Positions 14,474 to 18,841 of a stretch of DNA of 18,841 nucleotides are shown here, one piece after another. Source of the DNA: an uncultured Desulfovibrio sp. (GTDB lineage Bacteria; Desulfobacterota; Desulfovibrionia; Desulfovibrionales; Desulfovibrionaceae); assembly GCA_947177085.1 (NCBI GenBank), contig CAMWTD010000015.1, positions 1 to 18,841 of the forward strand, written 5' to 3'. Each line of letters starts with the position of its first letter. Position 1 is the stretch's first letter. The translations under genes and the position numbers were made by a program. The notes below the pieces were generated by a model, which saw only the letters and a program-made list of their open reading frames with translations, did no database searches and was not told the origin of the DNA.

Positions 14474-15205
14474 TCATGATGCCCGGTAGGGCTTTACCTT
14501 GATGTTCTCGAGGAGTGTCACCAAGAAGCAATTTGTGCCCAGGACCAAATCCCGAACCGGTTGCGCGATCGGGTGCTGTATCTTCTTGCGAAAGATCAGA
14601 ATTTCGCCGTCGGCATCGAGCCTGATCCAATCAGTGACCTCACTCGGGTGCTTGATTCTGTTGGCGGCCTCGTTGAGAATGGTCAAGAACGCGCGGGCGC
14701 CATCGCCAATATCCAGGGCCGACACCGCTTGAGCATCATCAAGCAAGTCACGGATACTATCCATTTTGGCATGTTTTGTAAGGGGATTATTGGGAGAGTT
14801 CGCCCACATAATGATCGCCACATCGCAAATAAGCCGCAAACGGAGCAATAAATCCCACGAATGCGCGACCTTTTTAAGCGTGAGTTTCTCATCGATGTAC
14901 CCGCGCGGGTGGGACCGGAACCAGTTTTCAAGCTCCTGGGAACTTGAGGTAAAGTTAGCTATATCCATATCCGCAATCTTACAGATATTCGTAAGGAATG
15001 ACCTTGTGCGGTCATCATCCTTGTGGGTGGGGACGTCACAAGCCCAGAGCTTTAACGTGGTTTCTCCCTTGGGCTGCAAAGTAATATCCACACAGGCATT
15101 CCAATTTTGAGAGAGTCTCGGCCAATCCTTTTCATCAAATCTGTAGCCGCTGTTGGGAGAGATGCTCCTCTCGTCAGGCATGGGAAGGTTCAACACCTCG
15201 GGCAT
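14474..15205 (-). CDS. Hypothetical protein, unrecognised, low G+C
   Basis: A 243-residue soluble protein that I cannot assign. It has no signal peptide and no sure membrane segment; the middle (SWDLLLRLRLICDVAIIMWANSP) is hydrophobic but interrupted by charges, so it is probably a buried helix. The N-terminal part contains a strand-like WNACVDITLQPKGETTLKLWACDVPTH, and the C-terminal part DWIRLDADGEILIFRKK. The start is firm: AGAGGGGA precedes the ATG. The gene is clearly more AT-rich than the chromosome around it and stands alone between two gene-poor regions next to a tRNA/integration locus, which fits horizontal gain. Being just outside the attachment site, it may be left over from an earlier insertion. 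Confidence 0.75.
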   Translation of the reverse strand: MPEVLNLPMPDERSISPNSGYRFDEKDWPRLSQNWNACVDITLQPKGETTLKLWACDVPTHKDDDRTRSFLTNICKIADMDIANFTSSSQELENWFRSHPRGYIDEKLTLKKVAHSWDLLLRLRLICDVAIIMWANSPNNPLTKHAKMDSIRDLLDDAQAVSALDIGDGARAFLTILNEAANRIKHPSEVTDWIRLDADGEILIFRKKIQHPIAQPVRDLVLGTNCFLVTLLENIKVKPYRAS

Positions 15206-15602
15206 GATTAAATCCCCTCTTTTTAATGGCTTGACGATTCAATATTTTTTGCTGCCTTGCCCCGCGCGCGAACCATCCCGCAACATGTCATGGGCGGAGC
15301 CGCAATCGCGGAGGAGGCGAGGCACTTGAGCCGGTCGTGAAGCGCCTGTTTTCCTCGCCAGCTTGGCGGGAAGGGCGTCAGCGGCGTGCCCCGTTTTCTG
15401 CCCCGGCCCGCGCTGATGCCTGACGCCCCACACATCTGGGCCGCGCGTGCAATCGTTGAAAGAATATCAAAAATTCAATGGCTTTTGCAATAGACAATCT
15501 TCTACATATATTCTTCATGCATTATAACATATTATATATTTAGCCATGACATCTCACCCGCATTTCGCTCCGCGTCCTTGCGGGGCACAGCATACGCCGC
15601 AT
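15206..15602. other. Gene-poor spacer with a strongly AT-rich block
   Basis: No gene is supported in these 397 bp. The part 15440-15542 is almost all A and T, with TATAAT-like words on both strands; on the plus strand TTGCAA and TATATT lie 16 bp apart (near 15486-15513). It probably holds the promoter of the minus-strand gene at 14474-15205, but I could not fix one. Confidence 0.4.
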
Positions 15603-15643
15603 AAAAGAAAAAGCAGGCCGCGCCGTCCCCGATGCAACCTGCT
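15603..15643 (-). terminator. Intrinsic terminator of the (displaced) tRNA-Arg 3' end
   Basis: On the minus strand AGCAGG (15643-15638) pairs with CCTGCT (15617-15612), followed by TTTTTCTTTT. It lies 12 bp beyond the tRNA CCA end, the normal place for a tRNA terminator, which argues that this side is the original chromosomal context. Confidence 0.65.
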
Positions 15644-15655
15644 GGAAGAGTGAAT

Positions 15656-15703
15656 TGGCGCGCCCGAAGGGAGTCGAACCCCTGACCAAGAGCTTAGAAG
15701 GCC
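15656..15703 (-). pseudogene. 3' half of tRNA-Arg (TCT): element attachment-site remnant
   Basis: Read on the minus strand this shows an anticodon loop CTTCTAA (15700-15694, anticodon TCT), stem GCTCT, a five-base variable loop TGGTC, T arm AGGGG-TTCGACT-CCCTT, acceptor CGGGCGC, discriminator G and an encoded CCA (15658-15656). All spacings from the anticodon loop to the end are canonical. Upstream of the loop only three bases still pair, and no D arm or GCGCCCG 5' acceptor strand follows, so the gene is cut at the anticodon loop. A tyrosine recombinase begins 157 bp away. This is the classic picture of an attL/attR made by integration into a tRNA gene; the intact copy should stand at the other end of the element. 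Confidence 0.85.
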
Positions 15704-15808
15704 GTAAACCCTTTCTGCCGCCATTGCATGTGATTGGATGTCGTTGTATATCATCTCAAAATATTTTGTAAATTCGTGCCGGCGCGGGATGTAATTGCAT
15801 CGCGTGAA

Positions 15809-15858
15809 GGTCGCAAAATGGTCGCCTCTGGCGGCTGATGGTCGCAAGGTGGTCGCAA
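15809..15858 (+). repeat. Four direct GGTCGC repeats in helical phase before the integrase gene
   Basis: GGTCGC occurs at 15809, 15820, 15840 and 15851; three copies extend to GGTCGCAA. The steps are 11, 20 and 11 bp, close to whole helical turns, so all copies face one side of the DNA. The last two copies cover the integrase ribosome site. They could be arm-type integrase/excisionase sites or an operator controlling the integrase. Confidence 0.6.
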
Positions 15859-15859
15859 G

Positions 15860-17041
15860 ATGAATGCCCGAAAGTCTACACGTTACCCCGGTGTGCAAAT
15901 ACGGGAAAGCACAGAGCGACGCTACAGGGGCCGTGCGGATGTCTGCTATACCATCGACTTTCGAGCCAATGGCAAGCGCGTCAGGAAAGATCTCGGCTGG
16001 GCCAGTGAAGGAATGACTGCCGCGAGGGCGGCGGAAATTCGGGGCAGGCTCATCAACGAAGCCCGTCTTGCCGAAGCCATGGGGCCACGGGCCGCCGCTC
16101 CGCCGGCCCTCACACTTGCCGAGGCCTGGGAGCGCTACCGAAATGACTGGCTCATTGCCTCCGGCAAGGATACCAAGTCCTGCGCGCATCTTACCGTACA
16201 TCTGAGACACCTCATGCCCCTGCGGCTGCATGAGATCTCTCCCTATCATCTCGACACCCTGATGGCGGAGATGCGCCAGCGCGGCCTTGCCGCACAGACC
16301 ATCAGGCATGCCGTGTCCCTCGTGCGGCGCATCATGCGGCGGATGATCAAGTGGCGTCTTTTTAACGGCCCGCTGCCTACTGACGAGGTCACCCTTCCCA
16401 GGCCAAACAATATGCGGGAACGCTATCTGAAACCTGCTGAGGCCCGGGCGCTCCTCGATGAGCTGAAGCGCCGCAGCGAGCAGACTTGGCTCATGGCGCT
16501 GGTTGCCTTGCACTGCGGGCTGCGATTTGGGGAGATTGCCCGGCTGAGATGGGGTGATGTGCGGCCCGGTGACATGCTGCTCTACATCGCGGAGAGTAAA
16601 AGCGGAAGGGCACGGCATGCGGTAATGACCGAAGAGGTGGCCGCAGCCTTGGCGTCGCTGCCGCATGGGGCAGAGAGTGACCTGGTTTTTCCCGCGCGCG
16701 GGGGCGGTGTGATGGCCCAGGTATCCAAGGCATTTTCCCGCGCGGTGGATGCCGTGGGCCTGAACGACACAGGCGAAGTCATTACACAAGCGGACGGCAC
16801 TAAAGAACGGGGGAAAATTCACGATGCCCGGCAGCGCGTTGTTTTTCATAGCTTGCGCCATACCTACGCCTCGTGGCTCGCCAAGGGAGGGCAGGGCCAG
16901 CTCGTGATCGCCGACAGGCTTGGCCACCACTCTCTGGAGATGACACGCCGCTACACGCATCTTATGGATACCTCTCGGCGCGCCTCGGCGGAGTGTATCA
17001 GCAAGGCGTTCCACGACGGATCTCCAGACAGTCAGCGGTAA
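15860..17041 (+). CDS. Tyrosine-type site-specific integrase
   Basis: A 393-residue phage-type integrase. The N-terminus (STRYPGVQIRES...YTIDFRANGKRVRKDLGW) looks like an arm-binding AP2-like domain; a SAM-like core-binding domain follows at about 83-175. The catalytic domain has R222 in HCGLRFGEI, K247 in ESKSGRARH, H330 and R333 in HSLRHTYASW, H356 in LGHHSLEMT, and the nucleophile Y365 in RRYTHLMD, so it should be active. The ATG is preceded by AAGGTGG at a workable distance, within the GGTCGC repeats. It lies beside the truncated tRNA-Arg and its last 44 bp overlap the end of the convergent excisionase-like gene. It would insert and excise the element whose body extends to the right. Confidence 0.95.
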   Translation: MNARKSTRYPGVQIRESTERRYRGRADVCYTIDFRANGKRVRKDLGWASEGMTAARAAEIRGRLINEARLAEAMGPRAAAPPALTLAEAWERYRNDWLIASGKDTKSCAHLTVHLRHLMPLRLHEISPYHLDTLMAEMRQRGLAAQTIRHAVSLVRRIMRRMIKWRLFNGPLPTDEVTLPRPNNMRERYLKPAEARALLDELKRRSEQTWLMALVALHCGLRFGEIARLRWGDVRPGDMLLYIAESKSGRARHAVMTEEVAAALASLPHGAESDLVFPARGGGVMAQVSKAFSRAVDAVGLNDTGEVITQADGTKERGKIHDARQRVVFHSLRHTYASWLAKGGQGQLVIADRLGHHSLEMTRRYTHLMDTSRRASAECISKAFHDGSPDSQR

Positions 17042-17315
17042 GTGTGCGGTTGTGGATTGACCAGGCGTCCAGTTCAGCCCGCGCATAGGTGACGGCCTTG
17101 CCCATCTTGCGGTACGCCGGCCCGCGCCCCTGGCTGCGCCACATGCGCAGCGTGTTGGGCGCTACGCCAAGGTAGGCGGCGGCATCGGCCTCGCGCAGGT
17201 GTTCGTTTTTGCTTCTGGCTACGTCTGCAAGTGCGTCTTTCACTCCGGCCCGGACTGCCTTGGTTACCAGAGCAGACAGCGCATCCGGGGAAATGATGAT
17301 CACATTTCCGTTCAT
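16998..17315 (-). CDS. Excisionase-like helix-turn-helix protein
   Basis: A 105-residue protein whose middle, HLREADAAAYLGVAPNTLRMWRSQGRGPAYRKMGKAVTYARAELDAW (about 48-94), is the MerR-superfamily HTH found in excisionases and AlpA-type regulators, with the wing TYARAELDAW at its end. The N-terminal 45 residues (IIISPDALSALVTKAVRAGVKDAL) form an amphipathic helix that may dimerise. As a recombination directionality factor it would favour excision and may bind near the att site; this is inferred from its family and position. AAAGGTGA lies before the ATG, and the start overlaps the stop of the 42-aa gene (ATGA). Its 3' end runs 44 bp into the integrase gene on the other strand. Confidence 0.8.
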   Translation of the reverse strand: MNGNVIIISPDALSALVTKAVRAGVKDALADVARSKNEHLREADAAAYLGVAPNTLRMWRSQGRGPAYRKMGKAVTYARAELDAWSIHNRTLTADCLEIRRGTPC

Positions 17316-17440
17316 GGCGTCACCTTTGGCGCCCGGAGCTGCCACGCCATGCGCGCAAGGTGCCGGCGCGCACGGAACTCGCCGCGCAGGGCAAGGCCGA
17401 GGCCCATCATATAAAGGATGCCGGATACGGCGGCGGTCAT
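17312..17440 (-). CDS. 42-residue small protein, unknown
   Basis: A small gene with two firm signals: GGAGG seven bases before the ATG, and a TGA stop overlapping the next start as ATGA. The product starts with a short hydrophobic stretch (AAVSGILYMMGLGLAL) and continues as a basic helix (RGEFRARRHLARMAWQLRAPK). It could be a tiny membrane-anchored or nucleic-acid-binding peptide. I do not recognise it. Both ends are translationally coupled, which argues for real expression. Confidence 0.6.
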   Translation of the reverse strand: MTAAVSGILYMMGLGLALRGEFRARRHLARMAWQLRAPKVTP

Positions 17441-17613
17441 ATGCGAACCTCCAGCGGCGGCACAGGCGGCCGGCCCAAAAGCAGCCGGACAAGCTCAATG
17501 ACGGCGGCCCTTGTGGCGCGCACACGCACGGGGCGGCCGTCGATGCGCAGGGTGTAGCCCACGGCGGGGCGGGGCTTGACGCGCTTTTCGGTTGTGGTGT
17601 AGGTGTCTCTCAT
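17437..17613 (-). CDS. 58-residue small protein, unknown
   Basis: AAGGAGG sits seven bases before the ATG, one of the strongest ribosome sites in the element, and the stop overlaps the 42-aa start (ATGA). The chain contains two strand-like pieces, GYTLRIDGRPVRVRA, then a helix RAAVIELVRLLLG and a Pro-rich end. It is basic overall. The length and its place between regulator and excisionase are typical of phage early genes; no family was recognised. Confidence 0.65.
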   Translation of the reverse strand: MRDTYTTTEKRVKPRPAVGYTLRIDGRPVRVRATRAAVIELVRLLLGRPPVPPLEVRI

Positions 17614-17639
17614 CACTTGTCCTCCTTGTGAGGTCTCCT

Positions 17640-17676
17640 GCCCCGGCGCTGCGTCACCAGCTCCGGGGCACTTTTT
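17640..17676 (+). terminator. Hairpin with plus-strand U-run inside the minus-strand operon
   Basis: GCCCCGG (17640-17646), GCTG, loop CGTCAC, CAGC, CCGGGGC (17663-17669) form an 11-bp stem with one mismatch. It is followed on the plus strand by ACTTTTTAT. It would stop plus-strand transcription running on from the integrase gene across the early operon; on the minus strand it is just an intercistronic stem. Confidence 0.5.
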
Positions 17677-17995
17677 ATGCCGTGGCGGGCAGGTCGGCGG
17701 TGGCGCGACCGGGAAAGCAGGGCAAGGGCTTTGCCGGGGGAAGTGTGTCTTCAGGGAAGCCCAGATCCAGCAGGCGGTCGCGGATGGGCTGCTTCATGGA
17801 CTTGTTCGTATACAGGAGGGCGAAAACCTGGTGCCGGTCAAAGCGGCCCGAGCCGGAGAGATCGGCCAGCGCCTCGCCCACGTCGGGCAGGGAAAGGCCG
17901 TGGTTTTTCAGGAAGGCGCGCATCCTGTCCTGACGCGAGGGCGCGCTCTCATGGCGGTCGGGGGAAGTGCTCAAGGTAGCTGGTGGGGTTGGCAT
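17675..17995 (-). CDS. Putative HTH regulator, first gene of the element's early operon
   Basis: A 106-residue protein with a charged N-terminal tail and a helical core, RMRAFLKNHGLSLPDVGEALADLSGSGRFDRHQVFALLYTNKSMKQPIRDRLLDLGF (about 24-80). The spacing suits a compact helix-turn-helix like those of phage Cro-type or Ner-type proteins, but the match is not strong enough for a family name. AAAGGAGG precedes the ATG. It is the first gene divergent from the repressor, the place Cro holds in lambdoid phages, and its promoter region carries the two palindromic operators. A 61-bp gap containing a hairpin separates it from the 58-aa gene. Confidence 0.65.
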   Translation of the reverse strand: MPTPPATLSTSPDRHESAPSRQDRMRAFLKNHGLSLPDVGEALADLSGSGRFDRHQVFALLYTNKSMKQPIRDRLLDLGFPEDTLPPAKPLPCFPGRATADLPATA

Positions 17996-18097
17996 GTAAG
18001 CCTCCTTTGTTCGTGCGCGTTGGGCCGCGTTTGCTTTCGGTGTGGAGCTCTGATATTTGTTTGTTTATGGTTAGCGCGGTTGGTTGGCGTTGATTGA

Positions 18098-18126
18098 GAA
18101 CTAAACTGATTTCAGTTTGATGTCAA
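18098..18126 (-). promoter_or_regulatory. Promoter of the element's minus-strand early operon
   Basis: A perfect TTGACA (18126-18121 on the minus strand) stands in the divergent gap. A poor -10 (TAGTTC at 17-bp spacing, or TTAGTT at 16) follows. One operator lies within the spacer and the other abuts the -35, so a bound repressor would block polymerase. Confidence 0.5.
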
Positions 18127-18139
18127 CTGATTTCAGTAA
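18103..18139. promoter_or_regulatory. Two palindromic operators
   Basis: ACTGATTTCAGT occurs at 18105-18116 and again, identically, at 18126-18137; each has inverted ACTGA/TCAGT halves. The first extends to AAACTGATTTCAGTTT (18103-18118). Centres are 21 bp apart, two helical turns, which suits cooperative binding. They lie between the divergent regulator genes and are probably the repressor's sites. Confidence 0.75.
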
Positions 18140-18154
18140 ATTTTTTGAAAGTGT

Positions 18155-18577
18155 ATGCACTGGAAATATTTTACCTTTGTGTACGAAGAGTACCTAAAAC
18201 GGCCTGATGCCCAGACTTATGGTGCATCCTTTTCAGGCTTTGCCCGCTTTCTGGGCGTCTCAAATGGGCGGGTGCAATCTTGGCGCGAAAATGGGAAATG
18301 GCCTGGGACTGAGGATATAGCGCTCCTCCGAAAAAAAATGGGCTTCGCTTATCACTGGCTGGTGACGGGCGAAGGAGAACCGTATGAGGTGGAGGCCCCC
18401 TCGGCTCCCCTCGCGGATGTAAACGAAAGGTACGAAACTGAGATTCAGAACTTACGAGAAGAGTTAGCAGAAGAGCGTCGTCTCAATCGGCAACTGACGG
18501 CAAAACTCTTAATTGATGGCGTTGGGGACAAAGCCGCTGCGACCAATACCGGAAAGGCAGCAGACGGGCACGAGTAA
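18155..18577 (+). CDS. Phage-type repressor (CI-like HTH) without a protease domain
   Basis: A 140-residue regulator. The N-terminal ~70 residues (SFSGFARFLGVSNGRVQSWRENGKWPGTEDIALLRKKMGFAYHWLVTGEGEPY) follow the plan of the bacteriophage CI/HTH repressor family, including the closing WLVTGEGEP motif. Residues about 88-115 (NERYETEIQNLREELAEERRLNRQL) are a probable coiled coil for dimerisation. There is no S24 Ser/Lys autocleavage domain, so release from repression must come by some route other than standard RecA-driven cleavage. It probably binds the two operators just upstream and represses the divergent operon, perhaps with autoregulation. The ribosome site is weak (GAAAG), which hints at a short leader and low expression. 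G+C is well below the chromosome average. Confidence 0.75.
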   Translation: MHWKYFTFVYEEYLKRPDAQTYGASFSGFARFLGVSNGRVQSWRENGKWPGTEDIALLRKKMGFAYHWLVTGEGEPYEVEAPSAPLADVNERYETEIQNLREELAEERRLNRQLTAKLLIDGVGDKAAATNTGKAADGHE

Positions 18578-18615
18578 TAAAGATTGATAATTTTCATAAA
18601 GATTAGGGCAATCTA

Positions 18616-18841
18616 ATGAAAGGAATTGTGAGACTATTATTTGGTATAATTGTCCTATCAATTCTTTCTTTTCCAGCTGCGCTTCCTTACGTGGTGAAGG
18701 ATTTGACGCACAGTACATTCTTGGGGCTTATAGCAATTATTCTTTCAATTATTCTATACTTCATATTTTTTAAATTTTTCTATAAAAAATTTAATGAACT
18801 CCTTGGGCGCTCAATCTTTGTTCAATGGCTTATGAATAATG
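18616..18841 (+). CDS. AT-rich small membrane protein, 3' end outside window
   Basis: The frame from the ATG at 18616 stays open to the edge of the window (75 codons). It begins MKGIVRLLFGIIVLSILSF, a first hydrophobic segment at about 4-27, followed by a short polar stretch (KDLTHST) and a second segment at about 35-56 rich in Ile, Phe and Tyr, then a basic FYKKFNELLGR. Base composition is near one-third G+C, the lowest in the window, marking foreign DNA. Directly after a phage-type repressor such genes often encode superinfection-exclusion or lysogenic-conversion proteins, but nothing in the sequence proves that. Confidence 0.6.
   Translation, partial: MKGIVRLLFGIIVLSILSFPAALPYVVKDLTHSTFLGLIAIILSIILYFIFFKFFYKKFNELLGRSIFVQWLMNN

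Noticed and set aside
15744..15772. TTGTAT and TGTAAA spaced 17 bp upstream of the integrase as a promoter
   Set aside because: Both boxes are weak matches in an AT-rich patch where such pairs are expected by chance; not firm enough to list.
15554..17086. 510-codon minus-strand open frame across the tRNA remnant and integrase
   Set aside because: It crosses the tRNA fragment and is antisense to an integrase with all catalytic residues; no ribosome site.
1..18841. CRISPR array or insertion sequence
   Set aside because: No regularly spaced direct repeats of CRISPR size and no transposase frame or terminal repeats were found.

Overview
The window is about 65% G+C and reads as chromosome from a Desulfovibrio-like bacterium (Desulfovibrionaceae). 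This placement is inferred from the overall feel of the proteins and gene order and was not tested by a search. Roughly the first 12.5 kb is dense, conserved housekeeping DNA. From about 12.5 kb onward the density falls and accessory DNA appears, ending in the left end of an integrated element that runs off the right edge.

Layout: (1) 2-1743, plus strand: the 3' part of cobT (cobamide lower-ligand activation), overlapping an oligopeptide-type ABC transporter ATPase. (2) 1744-2036: a long nested inverted repeat between convergent genes. (3) 2037-6421, minus strand: one long operon read rpsF-rpsR-rplI-dnaB-rnhA-GATE-domain membrane protein-MoaD/ThiS-like protein, with a recognisable promoter at 6479-6507. 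It joins ribosomal proteins S6, S18 and L9 to the replicative helicase and RNase HI. (4) 6582-9115, plus strand: rlmE, yebC, an unrecognised 129-codon gene, and ruvC. (5) 9218-9327: a free-standing promoter, two hairpins and an intrinsic terminator with no ORF, a good candidate for a ~75-nt small RNA. (6) 9459-12509, minus strand: an exported propeller-like protein, an exported cyclophilin-type prolyl isomerase, dapA and an HU/IHF-family protein, most with strong AAGGAG or GGAGG ribosome sites.

(7) 12510-15650: sparse DNA with two unrecognised genes. One encodes a single-pass membrane protein with an 11-residue-repeat coiled coil (13050-13820). The other is a lower-G+C gene (14474-15205). (8) 15656-15703 is the 3' half of a tRNA-Arg (anticodon TCT), cut at the anticodon loop, with its own terminator on the left and a tyrosine recombinase starting 157 bp to the right. 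I read this as one attachment end of a prophage, ICE or genomic island. The element's first genes are the integrase, then a minus-strand early operon (HTH protein, 58-aa and 42-aa proteins, excisionase-like HTH protein, the last three joined by ATGA overlaps). Divergent from these is a phage-type repressor gene. The divergent gap holds two 12-bp palindromic operators 21 bp apart, flanking and overlapping a TTGACA box. Last comes the start of an AT-rich membrane protein.

The element end shows a compact lysogeny-type switch in which the repressor probably controls the operon that makes the excisionase-like protein, while the integrase is fired separately from a promoter region carrying four in-phase GGTCGC repeats. 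No complete tRNA, rRNA, CRISPR array or insertion sequence was seen.
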